Shown: positions 9,624 to 16,980 of the stretch, piece by piece
Numbering within the stretch: the stretch's first letter is position 1
How the letters are laid out: the number at the start of each line of letters is the position of its first letter
Origin: Brevundimonas sp.
GTDB taxonomy: Bacteria > Pseudomonadota > Alphaproteobacteria > Caulobacterales > Caulobacteraceae
Direction of reading: 5' to 3'
Length of the DNA: 38,776 nt
Assembly (NCBI GenBank): GCA_004296955.1
Contig: SCVB01000029.1
Location: 1-38,776, forward strand
Position numbers and translations under genes: made by a program
The notes under the pieces: generated by a model
The model's input: the letters and a program-made list of their open reading frames with translations, nothing else
Databases searched by the model: none
What the model was told of the DNA's origin: nothing

Positions 9624-10850
9624 TTGTTCCACGTTCCCAGACACGCCGGCGGACATCCTCGACTGGCCATGGCGGTGCTCGCCGTGCTGTTCGTCCTCGC
9701 CGCAGGGCTGATGGCCTGGGCGAGCGTGCGACCGCAGCCCGCCTCTCCGGAGCCCGAGCCGGCCCCGCCGCGGCCGCCGCTGGTGGTGGTCGAGACCCTG
9801 CCGGGCCTGACGGCGCAACTCGACCGCTGGGGCGGCCCGGGCCAGTTCACCGGCGGCGTTCTGGTCGCGCGCGGCGACGAGGTGCTGTTCCGGCAGGTCT
9901 ACGGCTATGCCGACCGCAATCTGATGAGGCCGCTGGCGCTGAACTCCCGCTTCCGCCTGGCGTCGGTCAGCAAGCAGTTCACCGCCGCCGCCATCCTGCG
10001 ACTGCAGGACGAGGGCGTGCTGTCTGTCCAGGACCCGCTGTGCAAATGGATCCAGCCCTGTCCGGCGGCCTGGGCGCCGATCCGGCTGCATCACCTGCTG
10101 AGCCATACATCCGGCGTGCCGGACCTGATGGCGCGGCCGGGCTGGGGCGTGCGTCGGGTGACGCCTGCGACCGTCGCTGAATTGACCGCTGAATCGGCGC
10201 GTTACGGACTGCAGTTCCCGCCCGGCACGAAGGTTCGCTATGACAACGCCGGCTATAATCTGCTGGGCGCCGTGGTCGAAAAGGCCACCGGCCAGCCCTT
10301 GCACGCCTGGCTGAAGGACGCCTTCTTCGACCGCCTGGGCATGGCCGACACCGGCTATGACGACGGCGCTTCGGACGTCGTGATGGGCTACGCCAACCTG
10401 GCCGGCGGCCCGACCGAGCAGCCGGATGCGAATGTCAGCATCATCTTTGCCGCCGGGGCCCTGTATTCGACCCTGGACGACCTGCTTGTCTGGGAGCGGG
10501 CGCTGCACGGCGGCCGGCTGCTGACGCCGCGCAGCTACGCCATGATGATCGCCGACCATGCGCCGGAGGACACGCCGCCCGAGGGTGGACGCCCCCGCCG
10601 GGACTGGGGCTACGGCCTGTTCTCGAACAGTCTGGGCCGCCGGGTCAGTCCCGATTTCCTCGACCGCCAGATCTATCACACGGGCAGCTGGTCCGGGTTC
10701 CGCAACATGGTGACCTGGCAGCCGGACGCCGAGGTCACGGTGATCGTCCTGTCCAACAACTACCATTCGCGCGACGCCGTCTTCCTGCTGTCGCAGCAGG
10801 GCATGGCCGAGGCCCTGGGGCGGTCGTTCCCGACGGCGATGACGCGCTGA
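9624..10850 (+). CDS. Serine hydrolase, beta-lactamase class C / DD-peptidase-like, membrane-anchored
   Basis: A serine acyl-enzyme hydrolase of the AmpC/ADCP/esterase family, predicted to face the periplasm. With the TTG at 9624 it has 408 residues: a basic N-terminus (HVPRHAGGHPR), a hydrophobic anchor (about 15-35), a Pro/Ala/Glu-rich linker, then the catalytic domain. Active-site motifs are SVSK (Ser114, Lys117), YDN within VRYDNAGYN, and HTGSWSGF in place of KTG. An ATG at 9669 is an alternative start, but it would remove the positive residues ahead of the anchor. The substrate cannot be told: peptidoglycan, esters and D-peptides are all possible. It begins four bases after era. Confidence 0.85.
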   Translation: MFHVPRHAGGHPRLAMAVLAVLFVLAAGLMAWASVRPQPASPEPEPAPPRPPLVVVETLPGLTAQLDRWGGPGQFTGGVLVARGDEVLFRQVYGYADRNLMRPLALNSRFRLASVSKQFTAAAILRLQDEGVLSVQDPLCKWIQPCPAAWAPIRLHHLLSHTSGVPDLMARPGWGVRRVTPATVAELTAESARYGLQFPPGTKVRYDNAGYNLLGAVVEKATGQPLHAWLKDAFFDRLGMADTGYDDGASDVVMGYANLAGGPTEQPDANVSIIFAAGALYSTLDDLLVWERALHGGRLLTPRSYAMMIADHAPEDTPPEGGRPRRDWGYGLFSNSLGRRVSPDFLDRQIYHTGSWSGFRNMVTWQPDAEVTVIVLSNNYHSRDAVFLLSQQGMAEALGRSFPTAMTR

Positions 10851-10853
10851 GAC

Positions 10854-11516
10854 TCAGTCCTCGCGGGCCCACCGCTCGCGCCGCGCCAGTTCGGCCTCGC
10901 TGGGGGTCTGCTCACCGAATGATCCAGTCGGCGGCGGCTGATCTGTGCGCTGGAAGGTGTTGGCCACAACCCCGGTCGTGGTCTCACGGGTCCGGATCAG
11001 CGTCCAGGCGCGGGGGCGCGCTCCCTGGTCGAACCACCGCTTGCCCTTCCCAAGGATGATCGGAAAGGTCAGCAGGGTCAGCTGGTCGATCAGATCGTGG
11101 GCCAGCAGCGTCCGGATCACCTCGCTCGAGCCCTGGATCAGGAGGTCCCGCCCCTCGGTCGCCTTCAGGGCCCGGACGGCGTCGGGCAGATCGCCTTCCA
11201 GCCTGTGGCTGTGGGCCCAGGTCAGGGGCGTCTCGGGCCCGGCGGCGACGTATTTGTTGATGGCATTGAAGGTGCGGCCGATCTCGTCGTCCATTTGCGG
11301 CCAGTAGGCGGCGAATATTTCGTAGGTTCTGCGGCCCAGAAGCAGGTCGTAGTCCCGGCCCATGGCCTCGTCCATCAGCCCGCCGGAGGCCTCGTCGAAA
11401 TGCGGCCAGACCCATCCTCCGAAACGGAAGCCGCCGGTCGTATCCTCATCGGGTCCGCCGGGCGCCTGCATGACGCCGTCGAGCGAAACAAAGGTGGCGG
11501 TTCGTATCCTGCGCAT
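10854..11516 (-). CDS. Dihydrofolate reductase-like / RibD C-terminal domain protein
   Basis: NADPH-dependent reductase fold of the RibD_C family. 220 residues. The N-terminal RIRTATFVSLDGVMQAP is characteristic of this group, followed by LLLGRRTYEIFAAYWP, GRDLLIQGSSEVIRTLL and a C-terminal TFPIILGKGKRWF. These are close to the YyaP/YwjB group, whose substrates are unknown; it is not a true folate DHFR. The ATG at 11516 is preceded by GAGGAG at a good distance; the GTG at 11531 lies inside that signal. It is the last gene of the minus-strand ArsR/SRPBCC operon, 11 bases after the alpha/beta hydrolase. The C-terminal tail is charged and disordered. Confidence 0.82.
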   Translation of the reverse strand: MRRIRTATFVSLDGVMQAPGGPDEDTTGGFRFGGWVWPHFDEASGGLMDEAMGRDYDLLLGRRTYEIFAAYWPQMDDEIGRTFNAINKYVAAGPETPLTWAHSHRLEGDLPDAVRALKATEGRDLLIQGSSEVIRTLLAHDLIDQLTLLTFPIILGKGKRWFDQGARPRAWTLIRTRETTTGVVANTFQRTDQPPPTGSFGEQTPSEAELARRERWARED

Positions 11517-11527
11517 GACGTCTCTCC

Positions 11528-12505
11528 TCACCCGGTTCCGGGGACATCGTCGAAGAGGCCGCCGGGCATCGGGCGCGTCTCGTCGTCGAGGAACGGCAGG
11601 ATCATCGCCGCCAGCAGGGCCGGGTCGCCGAAGACGTCGATGTGCGAGCTGGCGGGCAGGATGGCCAGCCGCGCCGGCGGCGCCTCGGTCAGGAAGGGCT
11701 GGGACGCGCGCGCCGTGTCGCCGCCGCCGCGCAGGCGGTACAGTTCGACGGCGTGTTCGGGGCGTACGATGTCGTGGTCGCCGACGATGATGAAGGTGGG
11801 CGAGGCGAGGGCCCGGATCTGCTCTGCCGGCCAGTCCTGGCCCTGGTCCATGACCTTGATCTTGTTCACCACGGACGGGAAGGCGTCGGGGTCCGGCGCC
11901 AGGCGTTTGAACTCCGCCTCCATCGGCGTGCCCGCGAAGACCTCCGGCGTGATTCCCTCCATCATCTGGCTGAAGCCGGGCAGATTTCCCGCCTCGTTGA
12001 AGCTGACCGAGGCGACGACCAGATGGTCGACCCGCTGCGGATGGCGCAGCGCCAGCTGCAGGGCGGCGCCGGCGCCCATGGAATAGCCGACCACATCGGC
12101 CCTCGCGACGCCGGCGTCGGCGAGGACGGCGGCGGCGTCGTCGGCCAGCGCCTGATAGGTGATCGGCCCGGGCAGGTCTCCGGTCCGGCCATGCCCGCGC
12201 TGGTCGACGATGATTACGGGACGGTCCGTGATCAGGTCGGTAAGCGGCCGCATGGCGTCCGATGACATGAAAGCGCCGTGCAGCACCAGCACCGGCGTCC
12301 TGCCCGAGGCCAGGTCGCCGTGAATGAAGTAGCGGACCTCGCCGCCCTCGACGGCGGCGGAAGCGTCGATGACCGGGACCAGCGCGGCGGCCGCGTGCGC
12401 GGGATGATGAGCGGGGCTCTGGGCCCCCGCGGGGCCTCCCGCCGCCATGGCCAGGACGGACGCGCCGGCCAGGACGGCGAAGCGGTTCAGGGTCAGTCGG
12501 ATCAT
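11528..12505 (-). CDS. Exported alpha/beta hydrolase
   Basis: 325 residues with a signal peptide ending AGAQ (about residue 29), so periplasmic or secreted. Hydrolase motifs are the LVLHGAFMSSD oxyanion region, DQRGHGRTG, nucleophile elbow GYSMGAG, acid Asp in IIVGDHDIV and base His in LPASSHIDVFG. It resembles the esterase/epoxide hydrolase/haloperoxidase group; the substrate is unknown. AAGGAG lies eight bases before the ATG. It sits in the middle of the minus-strand operon between an SRPBCC gene and the DHFR-like gene, with short gaps. It is the only member of the operon with a clear export signal. Confidence 0.85.
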   Translation of the reverse strand: MIRLTLNRFAVLAGASVLAMAAGGPAGAQSPAHHPAHAAAALVPVIDASAAVEGGEVRYFIHGDLASGRTPVLVLHGAFMSSDAMRPLTDLITDRPVIIVDQRGHGRTGDLPGPITYQALADDAAAVLADAGVARADVVGYSMGAGAALQLALRHPQRVDHLVVASVSFNEAGNLPGFSQMMEGITPEVFAGTPMEAEFKRLAPDPDAFPSVVNKIKVMDQGQDWPAEQIRALASPTFIIVGDHDIVRPEHAVELYRLRGGGDTARASQPFLTEAPPARLAILPASSHIDVFGDPALLAAMILPFLDDETRPMPGGLFDDVPGTG

Positions 12506-12521
12506 CCTGTCTTCTCCTTCT

Positions 12522-13013
12522 TCAGGAACCGGCGGCGACCGTGGCGTGGATGTGCGCCGCCAGCTTGTCGAGGCTCTGGCTCCAGCCCGTTTCCATACCG
12601 CTGAGCGGACCGAGGGCGTCCTCGCGGGCTTCCACGACCACGGCTTCGAACCGCATCAGGGTCCGGCCGTCGATCTCCTCGAACCGGACGGTGTGCTCGA
12701 CCTCGAACCAGACGTCGCCGTCGGCGCACCTGACCCAGGTCCGCATCACCAGCCGTTCAGGTTCATCGAGCGCCACAAAGCGGCCGTCGAACGGATGTTC
12801 GCCGCCGTCCGGCCCTCGCATCACCATGTGGATGGCGCCGTCCGGCCGCACGTCCATCCGCACCACGGGCGTGGTGAAATGCTCGGGGCCGAACCAGACG
12901 CCGACGTGGGCCGGGTCGGTCCACATCCTCCAGACGAGCGCGCGCGGGGCGTCGAACTCCCGGACGATGCTGACCGTTCGCAGTCGCTCGGGTATGGCGG
13001 CGTCGATGGTCAT
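12522..13013 (-). CDS. SRPBCC / AHSA1-type protein (third of three)
   Basis: 163-residue helix-grip (START-like) domain: REFDAPRALVWRMWTDPAHVGVWFGP, an internal GGEHPFDGRFVALDEPERLVMRTW segment and a C-terminal helix with GMETGWSQSLDKLAAHI. Proteins of this family bind hydrophobic ligands or act as small cyclases or resistance proteins; no function can be named. The frame is open further upstream, but the ATG at 13013 overlaps the DoxX stop (ATGA), which fixes the start and implies translational coupling. It is the third SRPBCC gene in this operon and differs clearly in sequence from the other two. Confidence 0.82.
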   Translation of the reverse strand: MTIDAAIPERLRTVSIVREFDAPRALVWRMWTDPAHVGVWFGPEHFTTPVVRMDVRPDGAIHMVMRGPDGGEHPFDGRFVALDEPERLVMRTWVRCADGDVWFEVEHTVRFEEIDGRTLMRFEAVVVEAREDALGPLSGMETGWSQSLDKLAAHIHATVAAGS

Positions 13014-13408
13014 GCCGGCGTCCTCCGGATCGGGAAGACCGCCCGCAGCGACGCGTCTCTCAGCCACAGCCCGCCCCACATGAACAGGCCCAGGTAGATT
13101 CCGAACAAGGTGTGGCTGAACAGCGGGTTCTCGACGCGGAGATTGGTCGCGATGGCGCCGCCCAGCAGGCCGGTCATCAGAATCGCGCCGAGCAGGCTGG
13201 TGCGCGGAACGACGTAGAGGATCACGCAGGCCAGCTCGATCACCCCGATCAGCAGCAGGTATTTCGCCGGCCAGCCGAGCGGCGTCATGTTCTGTTCGGC
13301 GACCATGTCTGCCATCAGGAATTTCGGCGCGATCGAGGCGCCGAGCATGAACAGGACGAACAGCCCGCTCAGCACCCGGCCGGTCCAGACCATCGGCCAG
13401 GCCTTCAC
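13010..13408 (-). CDS. DoxX-family membrane protein
   Basis: 132 residues with four hydrophobic helices (about residues 8-25, 44-64, 69-90 and 98-118), the usual layout of DoxX-like proteins: GLFVLFMLGASIAPKF, YLLLIGVIELACVILYVV, SLLGAILMTGLLGGAIATN and a final helix. Some DoxX proteins take part in quinone-linked or redox-stress reactions, but most are uncharacterised. It starts with GTG overlapping the VOC stop as GTGA, and its own stop overlaps the next ATG, so it is tightly coupled to both neighbours. Confidence 0.8.
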   Translation of the reverse strand: MKAWPMVWTGRVLSGLFVLFMLGASIAPKFLMADMVAEQNMTPLGWPAKYLLLIGVIELACVILYVVPRTSLLGAILMTGLLGGAIATNLRVENPLFSHTLFGIYLGLFMWGGLWLRDASLRAVFPIRRTPA

Positions 13409-13845
13409 GACGCCGGCTTCCAGTCGGCCGACGGCATGGTGTTGACCATCCACGGCACGCCGAATTTGTCGATCAGGCCGCCATAGCCCGGCGACCAGAA
13501 GGTTTCGCCGAAGGGCATGGTCGGCTGGCCGCCCTCGACGAGGGCGTCATACCAGCGCCGCGCCTCGGCCGGGTCGTCCGTATGCAGGGTGACGTCGAAG
13601 CCGTTCTTCGGCTTGTCGATGTTCTTCGCCCAGTCGACATCCATGTCGGCGCCCATGATCGCCTGGTCGCCGACCTGCAGCCAGCAATGCATCAGCCAGT
13701 CGCGGTACTGGGGGCCGATCGGCATGTCCGGCGGGCCGTCGCCATAGGGCATGGCGGCGGTGATCTCCCCGCCCAGCACCCGGGCGTAGAATTCGAAGGC
13801 CTGACGGCATTCGCCGCGGAAGCTCAGGCTGGTCACGATCTTCAT
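13405..13845 (-). CDS. VOC-family protein, PhnB type
   Basis: 146 residues of the glyoxalase/vicinal-oxygen-chelate fold in its PhnB-like variant: MKIVTSLSFRGECRQAFEFYARVLGG, then ITAAMPYGDGPPD, DWLMHCWLQVGDQAIMGAD and the ending GETFWSPGYGGLIDKFGVPWMVN. The family name 3-demethylubiquinone methyltransferase-like is often attached but has no functional support here. AGAGGAG lies seven bases before the ATG. Two bases separate it from the preceding SRPBCC stop, and it overlaps DoxX by four bases, so it belongs to the same transcript. Confidence 0.83.
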   Translation of the reverse strand: MKIVTSLSFRGECRQAFEFYARVLGGEITAAMPYGDGPPDMPIGPQYRDWLMHCWLQVGDQAIMGADMDVDWAKNIDKPKNGFDVTLHTDDPAEARRWYDALVEGGQPTMPFGETFWSPGYGGLIDKFGVPWMVNTMPSADWKPAS

Positions 13846-13847
13846 GG

Positions 13848-14330
13848 TCAGTCTCCTCTGGCTTGATCTTGAAGGAAGGCCTCCAGCCGCTCGAAGGTGC
13901 TGGTCCAGCCGTGCCTGTGCCCGGTCAGGCTCTGTTCGGACTTCAGCCCCTCGTGGGTGAAATCCATCAGGGTGCCGCCGTCCGGCGCGTCGCGCAGCAC
14001 GACGGTGACCAGGGTGTCGACGGGCGGGCCATCCTCGTGGGACTCGTCCCATTTGAAGGTGAAGACCAGGCGTTCGTTCGGCACGATCTCGCGATAGACC
14101 CCGCCCTGCCACAGGTCCTGGCCGGTGTCCGGCGAGCGTAGACAGGCCCGCCACGCCCCGCCGACCCTGAGGTCCTGGGTGGCGCTGACCGCCGGCCATT
14201 CGACCGGACCCAGCCACAGCACCATGACTTCAGGGTTCGTCCAGGCCCGCCACACCAGCGGCCGCGGCGCATCGAATTGACGCTGCATCTGCAGGGTGGG
14301 GCGGGCGGCGATGCTTTCGACGAAGGTCAT
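13848..14330 (-). CDS. SRPBCC / AHSA1-type protein (second of three)
   Basis: 160 residues: MQRQFDAPRPLVWRAWTNPEVMVLWLGP, the WQGGVYREIVPNERLVFTFKWD block and the DFTHEGLKSEQSLTGHRHGWTSTFERL C-terminal helix. This is the common SRPBCC type found beside ArsR repressors. The ligand is unknown. The ribosome-binding site is weak (GAGAG). Forty bases separate it from the first SRPBCC gene; it is probably co-transcribed. Confidence 0.83.
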   Translation of the reverse strand: MTFVESIAARPTLQMQRQFDAPRPLVWRAWTNPEVMVLWLGPVEWPAVSATQDLRVGGAWRACLRSPDTGQDLWQGGVYREIVPNERLVFTFKWDESHEDGPPVDTLVTVVLRDAPDGGTLMDFTHEGLKSEQSLTGHRHGWTSTFERLEAFLQDQARGD

Positions 14331-14370
14331 CGTGCAGGCTCTCGGCGGGTCCGGTCGCGGCCGGGGAGGG

Positions 14371-14874
14371 TCAGTCCGTCTTCAGCAGTTCGGCCAGCTG
14401 GTCGGCGCAGGCCCCCCAGCCTTCGTGGAAGCCCATGGCCTCGTGCTGCTTCATGGTCTCGGCGTTCCAGTGACGCGCCGTGGCGACGTAGTCGGTCCTG
14501 CCGTCCTCGCGCGGGGTCAGCTCCACCGTGCCGACCATGAAGGGCTGGCCGGCGGGCTGCCAGTCCGGCGTCAGGGCGTCGGTCGTGATCCAGCGGCGGT
14601 TGGGGATGGCTTCAAGGAAGACGCCGCTGTTGGGAAAGCGTTCGCCGTCCGGTCCATGCATGACGAAGTTGAACACGCCGCCGGGACGGGGATCGACCGT
14701 CACGTCCGAGATCGTCCAGGGCTTGGGCGCGAACCACTGCTGCAGCAGTTCGGGCGTCATCCAGGCCTTCCAGATCTGCTCCGGCGTGGCGTCCAGTACG
14801 CGGCGCAGGGTCAGCACGTGCTGGTGGGCCGCGCCATCGGTGTGGCAGGGGTTCTCGTCAGTGTCCTGGGCCAT
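14371..14874 (-). CDS. SRPBCC / AHSA1-type protein (first of three)
   Basis: 167 residues: LTLRRVLDATPEQIWKAWMTPELLQQWFAPKPW, GGVFNFVMHGPDGERFPNSGVFLEAIPNRRWITTDAL and the C-terminal HEAMGFHEGWGACADQLAELL helix, all typical of ArsR-linked SRPBCC proteins. AAAGGAG lies six bases before the ATG. The start lies inside the arsR reading frame (17-base overlap), which couples the two. Confidence 0.85.
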   Translation of the reverse strand: MAQDTDENPCHTDGAAHQHVLTLRRVLDATPEQIWKAWMTPELLQQWFAPKPWTISDVTVDPRPGGVFNFVMHGPDGERFPNSGVFLEAIPNRRWITTDALTPDWQPAGQPFMVGTVELTPREDGRTDYVATARHWNAETMKQHEAMGFHEGWGACADQLAELLKTD

Positions 14875-15205
14875 TGGGGTCTCCTTTCTGGATTTTCTTG
14901 AGGTAGGCGTCGAGGCGGTCGAAGCTGGCGTCCCAGTAGCGACGGTAGTGCTCCAGCCATTCGGCGATGCCCTTCAGCCCCATGGGTTCGAGCCGGGCGG
15001 GGCGCCACTGGGCCTCGCGGCCCCGGCTGATCAAACCCGCCTTCTCCAGCACCTTCAGATGTTTCGACACAGCCGGCAGGCTCATGTCGAACGGGGCGGC
15101 GAGGTCGTTGACGCTGGCCTCGCCCTCGCACAGGCGCGCCAGGATGGCCCGACGGGTCGGGTCGGCCAGGGCGGCGAATTTGGCGGAGAGGGGATCGGTC
15201 TGCAT
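14858..15205 (-). CDS. ArsR-family winged-helix repressor
   Basis: 115 residues with a winged HTH: FAALADPTRRAILARLCEGEASVNDLAAPFDMSLPAVSKHLKVLEKAGLISRGR. It lacks the paired Cys or His metal-binding motifs of the metal-sensing ArsR/SmtB proteins, and ends with the LEPMGLKGIAEWLEHYRRYWDASFDRLDAYL helix found in ArsR partners of SRPBCC genes. It probably represses its own operon, transcribed leftwards from here. Two copies of an AACYG(N3)GGTTAAAT site overlap a TTGACA-type promoter just upstream. The inducer is unknown. Confidence 0.88.
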   Translation of the reverse strand: MQTDPLSAKFAALADPTRRAILARLCEGEASVNDLAAPFDMSLPAVSKHLKVLEKAGLISRGREAQWRPARLEPMGLKGIAEWLEHYRRYWDASFDRLDAYLKKIQKGDPNGPGH

Positions 15206-15223
15206 GACGGTGACTTCGTATGT

Positions 15224-15277
15224 AACTGTGTGGTTAAATGCGCCCGAAGCGCGCTGCTGTCAACCGCCCGGTTAAAT
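15224..15277. promoter_or_regulatory. Candidate ArsR operator pair
   Basis: Two 16-base copies, AACTGTGTGGTTAAAT (15224-15239) and AACCGCCCGGTTAAAT (15262-15277), match at 12 positions and lie 38 bases apart in the same orientation. The second contains a perfect AACCG-CC-CGGTT dyad; the first has TAAC...GTTA dyad symmetry. They sit between arsR and the divergent flavodoxin-like gene, so one protein could control both. Confidence 0.55.
15235..15263 (-). promoter_or_regulatory. Candidate promoter of the ArsR/SRPBCC operon
   Basis: Reading leftwards, a perfect -35 TTGACA (15263-15258) is followed after 17 bases by CATTTA (15240-15235), a weak -10. The -35 overlaps the edge of one operator copy and the -10 overlaps the other, an arrangement suited to repression. 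Confidence 0.4.
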
Positions 15278-15350
15278 AAAACGAAGCCTTTGAGGCGGTG
15301 GAACAGTCCGGCGCTCCGACAGGTTGGACCGGTTCACGCCGGAGCCGCCG

Positions 15351-15968
15351 ATGAAAGCCCTCGTCCTGAACTGCACCCTCAAGCCCTCGCCCGCGACCTC
15401 GAGCACGGAGGCGCTGGCGAAGGTCGTCATCGCCGAACTGGAGAAGGGCGGGGCGGAAGTCGAGATCATCCGTCTCGTCGATCTCAACCTCAGGCCGGGG
15501 GTGAAGACCGACGAGGGGGCCGGCGACGACTGGCCCGCCGTCCACGCCCGGATTCTGGCCGCCGACATCCTGGTGATGGCCACCCCGACCTGGCTCGGCC
15601 AGATGTCCAGCGTCTGCCTGCGCGCGCTGGAGCGGATGGACGCCCTGTTCGCGGAGTTCGACGAGGCGGGACGCCCCATCGCCTTCGGCAAGGTCGCCGG
15701 CGTGGTCGTCACCGGCAATGAGGACGGCGCCCACAACATCGTCGCCACCGTCTGCCAGGGCCTGATCGACATGGGCTTCACCATCCCCGGCCAGAGCTGG
15801 ACCTACTGGCACCTCGGTCCGGGCCCCGGTCCCGACTATGTCGAGACCGATCAGGGGCATGTGTACTCCGACCGGGTCGGCCGCAATGCGGCGCGCAACC
15901 TGATCGCGCTGGCGAAGATTTTGAAGCCTTCCACCTATCCGGTTCCCGAAACCAGCGAGGATGACTAG
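15351..15968 (+). CDS. Flavodoxin-like NAD(P)H-dependent FMN reductase family protein
   Basis: 205 residues: a first strand MKALVLNCTLKPSP with the phosphate-binding loop, ADILVMATPTWLGQMSSVCLRALERMD in the middle, VAGVVVTGNEDGAHN after it and GRNAARNLIALAKIL at the end. This matches NADPH-dependent FMN reductases and quinone reductases of the flavodoxin fold. The ATG at 15351 has GGAG six bases upstream; the frame is open to 15324 without a better signal. It is divergent from arsR across the 145-base region holding the operator pair, so it may belong to the same regulon. Substrate not predictable. Confidence 0.85.
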   Translation: MKALVLNCTLKPSPATSSTEALAKVVIAELEKGGAEVEIIRLVDLNLRPGVKTDEGAGDDWPAVHARILAADILVMATPTWLGQMSSVCLRALERMDALFAEFDEAGRPIAFGKVAGVVVTGNEDGAHNIVATVCQGLIDMGFTIPGQSWTYWHLGPGPGPDYVETDQGHVYSDRVGRNAARNLIALAKILKPSTYPVPETSEDD

Positions 15969-15996
15969 CCTCCGGGGCAGCCGTCCGGAGGATTCC

Positions 15997-16929
15997 ATGT
16001 CGTTGTTGCTCGCCGCCGTCGCCGCCCTGTCCCTGCAGTCCGCGCCGGAACAGGCGGCCGCCGCCGCCCTGACCGAACTGCACGCCGCGGCGGCGCGCTC
16101 CGACGCCGAGGCCTGGGCTGACCGGCTGGCGCCTGATCTGGTGTGGATCGGCAACGAGACCTCGGAACGCTGGGACCGGGCGGCCTTCGTGGGTTTCGCC
16201 GCCCCGGTGTTCGCCCGCGGCGAGGGCTGGGTCTATGCGGCTCGGGACGACGGCCGCCAGCGCCACGTGACCCTGGCCCCGGACCCCTGCGCCTGCGTCG
16301 CCTGGTTCGACGAGGTGCTGGACAGCGAGACCTATGGCACCGCCCGGGGCGAGGGGCTGCTGGTGCGCGAGGGCGAAGACTGGCGGGCGCTGCGTTACGC
16401 CCTCAGCTATCCGATCCCCAATGACCTCGCCAACGGCATGACCGCCGAGATCAGGGCCTTTGAGGCGGCCACGCCCATTGTCGACGCGCCCGGCGAGGCC
16501 GCCGACACGCCGGAGGAAGCCGCCGCAGCCGTTGTGCTGGACGCCCTGCACGAGGCGGCCTCAAAGGCGGATGGCGCGGTCTATTTCGACCTCTTCACTC
16601 CCGATGCAACCTATATCGGCTCCGACGTGACCGAGCACTGGTCGATCGCCGAGTTCCGATCCTATGCCGAGCCCTATTTCAACCGCGGCCGGGGCTGGAC
16701 CTATACGCCGCGTTCGCGGTCGCTGACCCTGGCCCCGCTGGACTGCCGCTGCGTGGTCTGGTTCGACGAGGCCCTCGACAGCGCCAGCTACGGCACCAGC
16801 CGGGGGACGGGCGTCCTGGTGCGGGGCGAGGACGGCCGCTGGCGCATCGCCCTCTACGCCCTGACCTTCCCCATCCCCAACGCCCTGGCCCGGGACATGA
16901 CGGCGCGGATCCGGGCGGCGGCGGAGTAG
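15997..16929 (+). CDS. Exported protein with two tandem NTF2-like (SnoaL-type) domains
   Basis: 310 residues. A short signal-like N-terminus (MSLLLAAVAALSLQSA) is followed by two copies of a ~130-residue domain. The copies align clearly: CACVAWFDEVLDSETYGTARG against CRCVVWFDEALDSASYGTSRG, and ALSYPIPNDLANGMTAEIR against ALTFPIPNALARDMTARIR. Each copy begins with an alpha-rich EAAAAA.L.ALHEAA segment, as expected for ketosteroid-isomerase-like folds. The ATG at 15997 has GGAGG five bases upstream; an upstream in-frame ATG at 15961 overlaps the previous gene and has poor spacing. Function unknown; the fold suggests ligand binding rather than a known enzyme. Confidence 0.78.
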   Translation: MSLLLAAVAALSLQSAPEQAAAAALTELHAAAARSDAEAWADRLAPDLVWIGNETSERWDRAAFVGFAAPVFARGEGWVYAARDDGRQRHVTLAPDPCACVAWFDEVLDSETYGTARGEGLLVREGEDWRALRYALSYPIPNDLANGMTAEIRAFEAATPIVDAPGEAADTPEEAAAAVVLDALHEAASKADGAVYFDLFTPDATYIGSDVTEHWSIAEFRSYAEPYFNRGRGWTYTPRSRSLTLAPLDCRCVVWFDEALDSASYGTSRGTGVLVRGEDGRWRIALYALTFPIPNALARDMTARIRAAAE

Positions 16930-16980
16930 CGGAAAAACGGAACGTATGGCCAACTCCGGGCATGCGGGCTAGGTGAGGTG

